DNA from: Pseudomonadota bacterium
Lineage (GTDB): Bacteria; Pseudomonadota; Alphaproteobacteria; Sphingomonadales; Sphingomonadaceae
Direction: 5' to 3'
Length of the DNA stretch: 53,864 nt
Assembly (NCBI GenBank): GCA_023416515.1
Contig: JAEZHP010000060.1
Coordinates: forward strand, 1-53,864
Positions 33,856-42,409 of this stretch are shown piece after piece. Each line of letters begins with the position of its first letter. Position 1 is the stretch's first letter. A program made the position numbers and the translations under genes. The notes beneath the pieces were generated by a model, which saw only the letters and a program-made list of their open reading frames with translations, did not search any database and had not been told where the DNA came from.

Positions 33856-34397
33856 TCGAGACCGAGCGGCTGATCCTGCGCAGCTGGACTGCGGACGACG
33901 TCGAGCCGTTCATTCGCCACACCAACACGCCGGCGGTGATGCGCTGGCTCGGCGGTGTCGGCGACGAAGCCGTGCTGAGGGAGGTCATCACCGAGCGTTT
34001 CCCGCAATGGGAGGAGGAGCGCGGCTTCACCTTCTGGGCGGTCGAGCGGAAGGATGACAGCGAGCTGCTCGGCTTCTGCGGCCTCAAGCTGGCAAGCGAC
34101 GCGGGCACGAAGATCAAGGGCTGGCATGAGGTGGGCTGGCGCTTCCGTGAGGACGCCTGGGGCAAGGGCTATGCGAAGGAGGCGGCGATCGCCTCGCTCG
34201 ACTTCGCGTTCGAGCGCGCCGGAGCGGAGCGGGTGGTGGCGCTCACCGTCATCGGCAACGAGGGCAGCTGGGGCCTGATGGAGCGGCTCGGAATGACGCG
34301 CCGCCCCGAGCTCGACTATGAAGGCCCGGCATGGGCCGAAACACCGGTCATCGTCTATTCGATCGAGAAGGAAGAATGGCAGGCGCGAACCTCCTGA
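33852..34397 (+). CDS. GNAT family N-acetyltransferase (RimJ/RimL-like)
   Basis: 181 aa. Begins MIETERLILRSWTADD, typical of RimJ/RimL-type acetyltransferases; the acetyl-CoA pyrophosphate loop is REDAWGKGYAKEA (about residues 95-107). Substrate unknown: protein N-terminus or small molecule. The start overlaps the MFS fusion stop by 4 bases and its 3' end overlaps the next gene by 22 bases. Confidence 0.9.
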   Translation: MIETERLILRSWTADDVEPFIRHTNTPAVMRWLGGVGDEAVLREVITERFPQWEEERGFTFWAVERKDDSELLGFCGLKLASDAGTKIKGWHEVGWRFREDAWGKGYAKEAAIASLDFAFERAGAERVVALTVIGNEGSWGLMERLGMTRRPELDYEGPAWAETPVIVYSIEKEEWQARTS

Positions 34398-34927
34398 GCT
34401 TCGCCGGCAAGGCGCCGCGAATTCATCCTGAAGCCTTCGTTGCCGCGGGCGCGCGGCTGATCGGCGACATCGAGATCGGGCCGGACGCGAGCGTCTGGTA
34501 CAATTGCGTGCTCCGGGGCGACGTGAACCGGATCCGGATCGGCGCTCGGACCAACATCCAGGACGGCACCGTCCTCCACGTCGATTCGCCCCGGCCCGAC
34601 TCTCCTGAGGGGCATCCTACTCTGATCGGCGAGGAGGTGCTCATCGGTCACCTCGCAATGGTCCATGGCTGCGTTCTCGAGGATCGCGCCTTCGTCGGCC
34701 TCGGCTCCATCGTCATGGACGGCTGCCGGATCGAGAGCGATGCGATGCTCGCCGCCGGCGCGATGCTGACGCCGGGCAAGACGATCCCGAGCGGGCAATT
34801 ATGGGCTGGGAGGCCCGCCAAATATGTCCGCGACCTGACGCCTGCCGACATCGCCGGGATGCGCGCCGGAGTCGCCCATTATGTCGAACTGGCCAAACTG
34901 CACCGCGAGGCGGCGGAACAGCGCTAG
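34376..34927 (+). CDS. Gamma-class carbonic anhydrase family protein
   Basis: 183 aa left-handed beta-helix built from hexapeptide repeats (IGPDASVWYNCVLRGDVNRI). Metal-ligand histidines are at His68 (TVLHV), His92 and His97 (GHLAMVHGC). Related to Cam/CaiE/PaaY-like proteins; the carbonic anhydrase activity is family-inferred. The start overlaps the GNAT gene, with AAGGA just upstream. Confidence 0.92.
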   Translation: MAGANLLSFAGKAPRIHPEAFVAAGARLIGDIEIGPDASVWYNCVLRGDVNRIRIGARTNIQDGTVLHVDSPRPDSPEGHPTLIGEEVLIGHLAMVHGCVLEDRAFVGLGSIVMDGCRIESDAMLAAGAMLTPGKTIPSGQLWAGRPAKYVRDLTPADIAGMRAGVAHYVELAKLHREAAEQR

Positions 34928-35415
34928 CGGCCGAGGCCGCTCCTGAGGCTTTCGAGCCGGCGATGCTGGTCGTTGGCGAGCGCCTGGGCGAACTCCCGGG
35001 CCTCCATCAGCGCCGAATGATCCGATTCGTTGGTCGGCACGTCGGCCCGCTCAATCGCCAGGCGGTCGAGATCGGCGAGGGCGATGGTGGTCGCGGCACG
35101 TGCCACCTCGGCTCGGGAGAGCGCCTCCTGCGCCTGGACCCAGCTGTCGCTTCCCGCGCCGCCCGCCGCCCGGGCGAGGGGCGCCGCGCGTGCGTAGGCG
35201 CGCTCGAATGCCGAATCGCCGGTTCGGGCTCGGGCGAGCAGATCGGCAACGCGGGCGCGCAGGGCGGAGTCCGGAGCGACCGGCGGATCGACCCGGATCG
35301 GCTCCTCCATCGACAGCTGTTCGACCGGCCTTGGGGCAAGCGACGGGAAGTCGCCGCCGCTCGCGCAGCCGGTGACGATGAGGCCGAGAAGGAGGGGAGT
35401 GAGGAGGACGCGCAC
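34924..35415 (-). CDS. Putative lipoprotein, helical
   Basis: 163 aa from GTG 35415. The N-terminus (MRVLLTPLLLGLIVTGCAS) is a lipoprotein signal with Cys17, followed by a predicted helical domain rich in Ala/Arg (ARVADLLARARTGDSAFERA). No family recognised. A TTG at 35463 in frame would add 16 residues before the signal and is less likely. The stop overlaps the carbonic anhydrase 3' end by 4 bases. Confidence 0.75.
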   Translation of the reverse strand: MRVLLTPLLLGLIVTGCASGGDFPSLAPRPVEQLSMEEPIRVDPPVAPDSALRARVADLLARARTGDSAFERAYARAAPLARAAGGAGSDSWVQAQEALSRAEVARAATTIALADLDRLAIERADVPTNESDHSALMEAREFAQALANDQHRRLESLRSGLGR

Positions 35416-35498
35416 GCAAATTGCGTAGGGAAAGCGATGGGGTTCGGCAACGGGCTTGCGCAATCGGAATCATCCCCCTATCTGGCCGTCTCTCTCGG

Positions 35499-35575
35499 GC
35501 GCCCGTAGCTCAGCTGGATAGAGCACCAGACTACGAATCTGGGGGTCGGAGGTTCGAATCCTTCCGGGCGCGCCA
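35499..35575 (+). tRNA. tRNA-Arg(ACG)
   Basis: 77-base cloverleaf: acceptor stem GCGCCCG/CGGGCGC, D-arm with AGCTGGATA, anticodon loop CTACGAA (anticodon ACG, 35533-35535, wobble A converted to inosine), T-loop TTCGAAT, and an encoded CCA at 35573-35575. Reads CGU, CGC and CGA. Confidence 0.97.
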
Positions 35576-35577
35576 TT

Positions 35578-35617
35578 AAAAAGCCTTGGGAAACCGCGCG
35601 GTTTTCCGAGGCTTTTT
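35578..35617 (+). terminator. Rho-independent terminator of tRNA-Arg
   Basis: AAAAAGCC...GGCTTTTT with an internal GGGAAACCGCGCGGTTTTCC extension forms a long stem ending in a T-run directly after the tRNA. Confidence 0.85.
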
Positions 35618-35729
35618 GCTGTTCGGTCGGTGCTACGGCGACCGCAAACCCTCCCCGTGCCGACGTTGCCGCATCGACATCGCGCTGCGGATGGTGCACT
35701 TCGTTGCGGACGGACGGGGAGGAGCTGGC

Positions 35730-36179
35730 GTGGAGATTGGACGGCGAGGTTTTCTCGGATTGGCGGCGGCGGGCCTGATCGCCTGCAGCACGACGGAGCA
35801 GGCGCCGCGGCTGGTACGGGTGCACAAGAGCCCGAGTTGCGGCTGCTGCGGCGACTGGGTCGCTCATCTCCGCCAGAACGGGTTCGAGGTGGAAGTTCAC
35901 GAAACCGACGATCTCGAGCCGATCGCTCTTCGCCTCGGTGTGCCCGAGCAGCTGCGCTCCTGTCATACCGGGGAGATCGGCGGCTATTTCGTCGAAGGCC
36001 ATGTGCCGGCGGCCGATATCCGGCGCCTTCTCACCGAGCGGCCCAATGCGCTCGGGATCACCGTGCCGGGGATGCCGATGGGGTCGCCGGGAATGGATCG
36101 CGGCCCTGTGCGCCAGCCGTACCAGACCTTGCTCGTCGACCGGTCGGGTAGCCCGAGCGTCTTCGCCAACCACGGCTGA
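35730..36179 (+). CDS. DUF411 metal-binding protein with Tat-type lipoprotein signal
   Basis: 149 aa. The GTG start at 35730 is preceded by GGAGG. The N-terminus has a twin-arginine pattern (GRRGFLG, Arg5-Arg6) and a lipobox LIAC (Cys19), suggesting Tat export and lipid anchoring. DUF411 domain with SPSCGCCGDW (Cys37, Cys39, Cys40) and a later SCHTGEIGGYFVEGHVP; this family is linked to copper or other metal resistance in some bacteria. No metal-resistance gene is adjacent. Confidence 0.88.
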   Translation: MEIGRRGFLGLAAAGLIACSTTEQAPRLVRVHKSPSCGCCGDWVAHLRQNGFEVEVHETDDLEPIALRLGVPEQLRSCHTGEIGGYFVEGHVPAADIRRLLTERPNALGITVPGMPMGSPGMDRGPVRQPYQTLLVDRSGSPSVFANHG

Positions 36180-36283
36180 GCACGGCTTTCCCGCAGCCTC
36201 TTGCCGGCTGGGGATGGCATTCTGCCGCCGTTCATTTCGCCGCCTGCACTGTCGTTGCTTCGTATGGGATGGAGGGGATCGTC

Positions 36284-37876
36284 ATGCGTGCCGCTGCCTT
36301 GTTGATCGCCACCGCGATCGGTCTGTCGCTTAGCCTTCCTGCCGCCGCCCAGCCCAACCGCCCGCCGCGCCCGGTGCTTCCGCTCGCCGCCGGCCAGTCC
36401 CATTCGGGCGAGCTCACTCCGCTCGATACCCAGCGCCGGTCCGGCAAATATGAGGACGTGTTCCGAATCGAGGGGCGACGCGGCCAGCGGATCGAGCTCA
36501 TCCTGAGTTCGGACGACTTCGATCCTTATCTCGTCGTCACCGGTCCCGGTGGCTATGTCATGTCGAACGACGACGACGGCCGTGGCAACACGCTCAACAG
36601 CCGCCTCGTGATCGAACTCCCCGAGGACGGCAGCTACCGCGTCTCGGCGACGAGCTTCTCGCCCGGTGCGATGGGCGCCTACCGCCTCGCCGCCGCGGTG
36701 CCCGCTTCGGGCGAGCGGGTCGATGTCGTGCAGCCGGCGAGCGCGATCGCGCTTGGAAACGCGCTGAACGGCCGGCTCGAGCGCAACGACCTTCGCCTTG
36801 GGGAGGAGAGGTTCCAGGACCGCTACCGCCTTTCCGGCCGCCGCGGCGACTTGGTGCGGATCAGCGTCGTCTCGCCCGATTTCGACACCGTGCTCAACCT
36901 GCAAGGGCCGGACGGAGCGACCCAGAGCAACGACGACAGCCAGGACAATGGCAACGCGACGACCAACAGCCGGATCGACACCGTGCTTGCGGAGGACGGC
37001 GACTATATCGTCTCGGTCACCTCCTACGCCGCCGATGCGACCGGCAAATACCGCCTCGCGGTCGAGCCCGGCACGCCAAACCCGCGCCATGCCGGTGTTC
37101 AGTCGGGGCCTCGGGTGCTGGCGGTCGCGGTCGGGGTCTCCGACTATGAGCGGATCTCGGACCTCCCGCACACCGACGGCGACGCGACCGAGCTTCTCGC
37201 AAGCCTTCGCCGGGCGGGCCTGCTCCACCCGCAGAGCATCGCGCTGACCAACGCGCAGGCGACGACCCAGGCGGTGCGCTCGGCGCTCCAGCGCGCGGCG
37301 CGGGCCGCCGGACCCAACGACCTCGTCATGTTCTTCTTCTCGGGCCACGGTGACCAGGTCGACGTCCCGCGCAGCGCCAGGGAGCTCGACGGCCGCGCCG
37401 AGACGATCGAGCTCTACGATGCCGCGATGACCGACGCTCAGCTCGAGCCGCTGATCGATCAACTCAACGGGCGAATGGTGCTGGTCGCCATCGACAGCTG
37501 CTACAGCGGCGGCTTCCGGAACCTCGTCAACCGCCCGAACGTGATGGGCCTGTTCAGCTCGGAGGAGGATCTGACGAGCATGGTCGCCGCCCGCCTCGAG
37601 GCAGGCGGCTACCTCTCTTACTATCTGCGCGCCGGCCTGTCTGGCGAGGCGGATCAGGACGGCGATCGGGTGATCAGCGCCGGAGAGCTTACCACCTATC
37701 TCAGGCGCAATTTCCGCCTCGAAGGCGATATCCCGGCGAGCACGCGCGAAGACGAGTCCAACTACCAATATCTGCTCGTCGAGCGCGGCGGCATCCATGT
37801 CGACGACGGTCTCGTCAGGCTTGGCGCTCAGGCGCAGGCGGCGGTCGAGACCGCGCCTACGGCAAGCAAACGGTAA
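36284..37876 (+). CDS. Secreted caspase-like (C14) protein with two PPC domains
   Basis: 530 aa. Signal peptide (residues 1-22), two beta-sandwich PPC-type domains (about 45-137 and 155-262; each with a DFDPYL/DFDTVL then GPGG/GPDG pattern), and a caspase-like domain with the His355 (FSGHGD) and Cys406 (IDSCYSGG) dyad. A 12-residue EF-hand-like loop, Asp457-Glu468 (DQDGDRVISAGE), follows. Thus an exported cysteine peptidase of the metacaspase/orthocaspase type, possibly calcium-activated. GGAGG lies 8 bases before ATG 36284. Confidence 0.88.
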   Translation: MRAAALLIATAIGLSLSLPAAAQPNRPPRPVLPLAAGQSHSGELTPLDTQRRSGKYEDVFRIEGRRGQRIELILSSDDFDPYLVVTGPGGYVMSNDDDGRGNTLNSRLVIELPEDGSYRVSATSFSPGAMGAYRLAAAVPASGERVDVVQPASAIALGNALNGRLERNDLRLGEERFQDRYRLSGRRGDLVRISVVSPDFDTVLNLQGPDGATQSNDDSQDNGNATTNSRIDTVLAEDGDYIVSVTSYAADATGKYRLAVEPGTPNPRHAGVQSGPRVLAVAVGVSDYERISDLPHTDGDATELLASLRRAGLLHPQSIALTNAQATTQAVRSALQRAARAAGPNDLVMFFFSGHGDQVDVPRSARELDGRAETIELYDAAMTDAQLEPLIDQLNGRMVLVAIDSCYSGGFRNLVNRPNVMGLFSSEEDLTSMVAARLEAGGYLSYYLRAGLSGEADQDGDRVISAGELTTYLRRNFRLEGDIPASTREDESNYQYLLVERGGIHVDDGLVRLGAQAQAAVETAPTASKR

Positions 37877-37923
37877 GGCAACCGCACTCCCGCCTGCTCG
37901 TTGGAGGCGAGAGGAGGTGCCGA

Positions 37924-38166
37924 ATGTCCGACCCGCGGCCGAACGAAGAGTCTCCGAGCAGCGCCGACGGCGTGACCGAGCGCGATCCTTCCATCCCTGC
38001 GAGCGAGGAGGGCGCGGGGATCATCCCGGAAGACGAAGGGCGCGGCGGTGCCGACACGAACCTTCCGGCGAGCGAGGCCGATACCCCGCTGGTCGAGGAC
38101 GAGGAGGGGCCTCCCCCGCAAAGCTGGCCCGGCCGAGGGCCCGGCAGCATTCCGCCGCCGGGCTGA
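37924..38166 (+). CDS. Small acidic disordered protein
   Basis: 80 aa with no hydrophobic core, rich in Glu, Asp, Pro, Ser and Gly (many PASE, PEDEG segments), so intrinsically disordered. A strong ribosome site GAGGAGGT lies 5 bases before the ATG, which supports a real gene. No family recognised. Its stop is 1 base from the end of the convergent DUF3008 gene. Confidence 0.7.
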   Translation: MSDPRPNEESPSSADGVTERDPSIPASEEGAGIIPEDEGRGGADTNLPASEADTPLVEDEEGPPPQSWPGRGPGSIPPPG

Positions 38167-38167
38167 G

Positions 38168-38356
38168 CTATTTATCGTCGACGTGCTCGGGCTTGCCCTT
38201 GCGCTTCGTCGAGGCGAATTCCTCGAGCTGCTTCTCGCTCATCGATTCGGCCATCTGCTTGGACGCGCCCTTGAGCTTGCTCTTGGGCGTGTCTCCGCGC
38301 TTCGCCGACAAGGCGGCGCCGGCGGCCTTTTGCTGGGCTCCAGACTTGGCAGGCAT
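38168..38356 (-). CDS. DUF3008 family small basic protein
   Basis: 62 aa. MPAKSGAQQKAAGAAL, PKSKLKGASKQM and the C-terminal KRKGKPEHVDDK are characteristic of DUF3008, a family of small, Lys-rich proteins in alphaproteobacteria. AAGGAG precedes the ATG. Function unknown; nucleic-acid binding is a guess from charge. Confidence 0.9.
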   Translation of the reverse strand: MPAKSGAQQKAAGAALSAKRGDTPKSKLKGASKQMAESMSEKQLEEFASTKRKGKPEHVDDK

Positions 38357-38406
38357 TGCGGGTCTCCTTTCGCCGCTGAAACCAGCCGCGGCGGAGGCGG
38401 GTTCCG

Positions 38407-39657
38407 CTAGGCGAGGACCCCGAGGTCGAGCATTTCGAGAAGCGCCGCCCGCGCGCGGGTCACCTGCTCCGCAAGCGCCGGTTCGGCGAGGTCGGCGGGA
38501 GCGATCGAATCGGGCCAATGGCGCTCGATGCAGTCGGCGATCCGGTCGAGCTTGGCTTCGTTGACCAGGAAGCGCGGGTCGATGGTCGAAGGATCCGCGA
38601 CGACCCGGAGACGCAGGCAGGCGGGGCCGCCGCCATTGGCCATGGATTGCCGAACCTCCACCACGATGAGCTCGCGGATGGGTCCGTTGCCGGCGACAAG
38701 CTCCTGGAGCCAGGTCCAGACCGACGCCGTCTCGCGCGCTTCCTCCGGCAGGATCAGCGCCATTCCGCCTTCGGGCAAGGTCACGAGCTGGGCGTTGAAA
38801 AGATAGGATTTGATGGCATCGGCGAGGCTCACACGGTCGGCGGGCACCTCGACGATCTCGACCCCGGGCAACAGGCGCCTGAGCTCGGCATAGAAGAGCT
38901 GCGGCTCGTCGAACGCATGCTCGTGGGCGAACAGGACGGTCTCGTTGGCGACCGCGACGACGTCATTGTGGAAGGCGCCGGCAGCGATCGCGGTCTCCGA
39001 CTGCTCGACGAACAAGGTGCGTTCCGGATCGAGCCCGTGGAAGCGGGCGACGGCGCGGCTCGCCTCGATGTGCTGGCGGGCGGGAAAGGCTCCGCCGCGC
39101 ACCCCATAGACGAACACTTCCACCCCCGGCGCGTCGTGGCTCGGGGCGAGGCGCATGTGATTGGCCGCCCCTTCGTCGCCATAAGCCGGCCATACCGGGG
39201 CGTGCACCTCGAAGCTGCGCTCGTCCGCGAAGGCGAGCTTCAGCTGCTCCAGTGTCTCGGGCCATTCATGGCTTCGGTGAGGCATGGTGCGAAGATTGGC
39301 GACGGTGAGGTGGCATCGCCGGTCGGCGGTATCCGGCGAAGGGGAGACGGTCGCGGCATTGGCCGCCCACATCGCCGATGCCGAGAAGGCGGCTGCGCGA
39401 ACCGGCTCGGAAGCCTCAGCGACATCGGTGGCGAGCTGGGTGAGCCACTCGATGTTGGGCCGGCGGTGCGGAAGAAGCACGCCCTGCGCAAGGCCGCGGC
39501 GGATATTGGCGCGCATCTTGGCGACGCCCTCCAGCGCCGCGCGCTTCGGATAGGAGGTGTCGCCAAGGTGGATGGTCGACGCGATGTTGCCGTGGCTCAG
39601 GCCCGCATAATTGTGGCTCGGCCCGATGATCCCGTCGAAGTTGATCTCGACCAGCAT
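38407..39657 (-). CDS. astB: N-succinylarginine dihydrolase
   Basis: 416 aa. Second enzyme of arginine succinyltransferase (AST) catabolism: N-succinylarginine to N-succinylornithine, two NH3 and CO2. Pentein fold with family-typical N-terminus NFDGIIGPSHNYAGLS; Glu162, His230 and Cys347 (GGGPACLRL) sit where the known catalytic Glu-His-Cys set of E. coli AstB lies. Slightly shorter than E. coli (447 aa). The start shares one base with the astA stop (TGATG). Confidence 0.96.
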   Translation of the reverse strand: MLVEINFDGIIGPSHNYAGLSHGNIASTIHLGDTSYPKRAALEGVAKMRANIRRGLAQGVLLPHRRPNIEWLTQLATDVAEASEPVRAAAFSASAMWAANAATVSPSPDTADRRCHLTVANLRTMPHRSHEWPETLEQLKLAFADERSFEVHAPVWPAYGDEGAANHMRLAPSHDAPGVEVFVYGVRGGAFPARQHIEASRAVARFHGLDPERTLFVEQSETAIAAGAFHNDVVAVANETVLFAHEHAFDEPQLFYAELRRLLPGVEIVEVPADRVSLADAIKSYLFNAQLVTLPEGGMALILPEEARETASVWTWLQELVAGNGPIRELIVVEVRQSMANGGGPACLRLRVVADPSTIDPRFLVNEAKLDRIADCIERHWPDSIAPADLAEPALAEQVTRARAALLEMLDLGVLA

Positions 39658-40670
39658 CAGCGCGCGGCCGCGAGGAAGGTCTCGCCTTGCCGGATTCCGA
39701 GCAGCTCGGCCGTGTTCGAGTCGAGCGTGGCGCCGTCGCCGGAGATGCGGACCTTGCCGCAGGCCGCGGCGAAGTCGCCAAGCCGCCCGCTTGCGACCAG
39801 CATGGTGTTGCCGCCTTCGTCATGAGTGCCTGTGAAGGTCAGCTCCTGCGACTCACGAACGGTGCGCAGCTGGTCGATCGGCGCGGACATGGTCGGGCCG
39901 CCGTCGAAAATGTCGACATAGCCGTCGGCGCGGAAGCCTTCCGCCTCGAGCATCCGCATGGCCGCACGGCCCGACGGGTGCGGAACGCCCATGACGGAGC
40001 GCGCGCTTTCCGGAAGCATTGCGGTGTAGATCGGAGTCTTCGGCATCAGGTCGGCGATGAACTGGGTGCCGTGGACTCCGTTGAACGAGTCCGCTTCCTG
40101 GAAGGTCATCCCGAAGAATCGGCCGGCGATCGCGTCCCAGAAAGGCGACCCTCCCTTGTCGTCGATCACTCCGCGAAGCTCGGCCAGCACCCGCTCGGTG
40201 AAGCGCGGCCGATGGAGCTTCATGAAGAGGTAGCGGCTTCGAGCGAGGAGCATTCCGAGGCCGCCGGCGCGCGCGCCGGGGTGGAGGAAGAGGCCACCGA
40301 CTTCCGAGGCGCCCTCGAAGTCGGTGCACAAGGTCAGCATCTCGGCACGGAAGGTGCGGTTGAGCTCGGGCGAATGCTGGGTGAGGGCGCTGACCCGATA
40401 GGAATAGAAAGGCTGGCGCTGACCCACCATTCCGAACACCTGGCAGGTGCCGCGGATGACCCCTTCCCTGGGATCCTCGAGAACGAAGACATAGAGGTCG
40501 TCGCCGGGCGCGTCCTCGGTCTTGGCGAAGCCGTCCTGGGAACGGGCGAGCTTGTCGACCAGCGCCGCCTTGTCGGCGGGGAGATTGGTGAAGCCGCCGC
40601 CGGTCAGCTTGGCCATTTCGTAGATGGCGGCGAAATCGTCGCCGCGGGCAGGGCGGACCCGATAGCTCAC
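39657..40670 (-). CDS. astA: Arginine N-succinyltransferase
   Basis: 337 aa. First AST step: arginine plus succinyl-CoA to N2-succinylarginine. Begins MSYRVRPARGDDFAAI and holds the family motifs GGGFTNLP, GGLFLHPGARAGGLG (CoA-binding) and SGRAAMRMLEAEGF. GTG start at 40670, overlapping the M20 gene stop; normal length. astC, astD and astE are not in this window. Confidence 0.96.
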   Translation of the reverse strand: MSYRVRPARGDDFAAIYEMAKLTGGGFTNLPADKAALVDKLARSQDGFAKTEDAPGDDLYVFVLEDPREGVIRGTCQVFGMVGQRQPFYSYRVSALTQHSPELNRTFRAEMLTLCTDFEGASEVGGLFLHPGARAGGLGMLLARSRYLFMKLHRPRFTERVLAELRGVIDDKGGSPFWDAIAGRFFGMTFQEADSFNGVHGTQFIADLMPKTPIYTAMLPESARSVMGVPHPSGRAAMRMLEAEGFRADGYVDIFDGGPTMSAPIDQLRTVRESQELTFTGTHDEGGNTMLVASGRLGDFAAACGKVRISGDGATLDSNTAELLGIRQGETFLAAAR

Positions 40671-41875
40671 GAACGGCCCTCGGCGAGGCGGAGGATGGTG
40701 AGGGCGGAAAGGGCGGCGCGTTCGCCCAGGCTTTCGACGATCAGAAATTCCTCCGAACTGTGAATTGAGCCGCCACGCGCGCCCATCGTGTCGACGACGG
40801 GCACTCCGCAGGCGGCGATATTGTTGCCGTCGCACACCCCGCCGGTGTCGCGCCAGCCGATCTGTTGGCCGAGATCGCGGCCGCAGTCGCGGACCAGCTC
40901 GAACAGCCGTTGCGCGTCCGGGGTCATCGGTTTGGGCGGACGGCCGAAGCCGCCATGGGCGTGAATGACGACGTCATGTTCGGCCGCAATGGCGGCGACC
41001 GTCTCGTCGATCAGCATTTGCGCCTGGTCCTGGCCGGCGGGAGTGGCCGGGCGAAGGTTGACCCGGAGCACGGCATGATCGGGAACGACATTGTTGGGCC
41101 CGCCGCCGTCGATCTTGGCCGGGTTGATCTTGAGGCCGGGCGCGCGCGCCTTGCTCAGCCGAAGGGCGAGGTCGGCGGCGGCGACCAGCGCGTTGCGGCC
41201 GTCCTCCGGGTTGCGCCCGGCATGGGCGGAGCGGCCGCGAACCACGATGCTGAAATTGCCGCTTCCGGGGCGGGCGCCGGCGAGGGTGCCGTCGGGGAGC
41301 GCGGACGGTTCGTAGGTGAGGGCGGCCCGCTTGCCGCGCGCGGCCTGGGCGATCAGCGCGGCGGAGCCGGGGGAGCCGACCTCCTCGTCGCTGTTGAGGA
41401 TGACCTCATAGCCGATCCGTGCGGCGAGCGGCGATTCCTCGACCGCCTCGAGAGCGGCGAGCATGATCGCGATCCCGCTCTTCATGTCGGCCACTCCCGG
41501 GCCGCCGAGCACGCCTTCCTCACGCCAAAACACTTGTTGGAACGGGTGATCGGCGGCGAAGACGGTGTCGTAATGGCCGGTGAAGAGGAGCTGCACGGGC
41601 GCCTCGGGGCGCACCTTCAAATGAAGGTTGCGGCCATGGTCGAGCGGCGCCGTGTGGCCGTCGGGACGGACGGTCTCGACCGGGGCGGGGTCGACGAGAG
41701 TCAGGCTGCCGGGAAGCGGGGAGAAGGCGCCGGCGAGCAGGCCTGCCATAGTCGCCAGGCCCTCGAGATTGCGCGAGCCGCTGTTGATGGCTGCCCAGGC
41801 CTGCACCTGGTCGAGCATCGGCGCGGCTTTTGCCGCTTCGACCACCGCGGCTTCGAGGCTGGTGAGTTCCCCCAT
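40667..41875 (-). CDS. M20 family metallopeptidase, carboxypeptidase G2-like, in the ast operon
   Basis: 402 aa dinuclear zinc amidohydrolase. Metal/catalytic residues: His101 (GHYDTVF), Asp130 (GVADMKSG), Glu164-Glu165 (NSDEEVGSPG), Glu189 (TYEPSA) and His372 (IHSSEEF); the lid domain has VVRGRSAHAGRNPEDGRNAL. The pattern is closest, by eye, to glutamate carboxypeptidase (CPG2), which hydrolyses N-acyl-glutamates. It is translationally coupled to astA, so it may remove succinate from N-succinylglutamate (the AstE step). Gene name withheld. Confidence 0.88.
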   Translation of the reverse strand: MGELTSLEAAVVEAAKAAPMLDQVQAWAAINSGSRNLEGLATMAGLLAGAFSPLPGSLTLVDPAPVETVRPDGHTAPLDHGRNLHLKVRPEAPVQLLFTGHYDTVFAADHPFQQVFWREEGVLGGPGVADMKSGIAIMLAALEAVEESPLAARIGYEVILNSDEEVGSPGSAALIAQAARGKRAALTYEPSALPDGTLAGARPGSGNFSIVVRGRSAHAGRNPEDGRNALVAAADLALRLSKARAPGLKINPAKIDGGGPNNVVPDHAVLRVNLRPATPAGQDQAQMLIDETVAAIAAEHDVVIHAHGGFGRPPKPMTPDAQRLFELVRDCGRDLGQQIGWRDTGGVCDGNNIAACGVPVVDTMGARGGSIHSSEEFLIVESLGERAALSALTILRLAEGRS

Positions 41876-41929
41876 GGGGAGGGCTCTAGCGGGCGGAATG
41901 GCGGATTTCCACCACTGCGCCCCGACAGA

Positions 41930-42409
41930 TTAGCTCAGATGCTCGCGGAACGCCGCGATCACGTCCTCGTAGAGCTTCTTCTTGAAGGGCACGATCATGG
42001 CGGGGAGGTCCTCGACGTCGGCCCAGCGCCAGGCGCGGAACTCCGGATCCGCGGTCTCAAGGTTCACGTCCTGGTCGCTGCCGAGGAAGCGGGCGAGGAA
42101 CCAGGTCTGGCGCTGGCCGCGCCATTTCTCCTTCCACACCACTCCGATCAGGTCGTCCGGAAGGTCGTAGGTGAGCTCGTGCGGGCAACGCGCGACGATC
42201 TCGACCAGGTCGCGTCTGATCCCGGTTTCCTCCTCGAGCTCGCGCAGCGCGCCATCGAGCGCGTCTTCGCCGTCGTCGAGGCCGCCCTGAGGCATCTGCC
42301 AGGCCTCGAGCTTGCTATCGAGCCTCTGGCCGACCCAGATCTTGCCCTCGCGGTTGACCAGCATGATGCCGGCCGCGGGCCGGTAGCCGTAGCCGCTCAA
42401 ATCCTTCAT
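41930..42409 (-). CDS. rppH: RNA pyrophosphohydrolase
   Basis: 159 aa. Removes pyrophosphate from 5'-triphosphate mRNA, starting RNase E decay. Begins YGYRPAAGIMLVN, with KIWVGQR and a complete Nudix box (Gly42 to Ile64: GGLDDGE, REL-EETGI), plus QRQTWFLARF, typical of RppH. ATG at 42409 overlaps the upstream esterase stop by 4 bases. Confidence 0.95.
   Translation of the reverse strand: MKDLSGYGYRPAAGIMLVNREGKIWVGQRLDSKLEAWQMPQGGLDDGEDALDGALRELEEETGIRRDLVEIVARCPHELTYDLPDDLIGVVWKEKWRGQRQTWFLARFLGSDQDVNLETADPEFRAWRWADVEDLPAMIVPFKKKLYEDVIAAFREHLS

Noticed and set aside
35499..36179. tRNA-Arg as an integration site for a genomic island
   Set aside because: No integrase, no repeated tRNA 3' end downstream, and the following genes look native.
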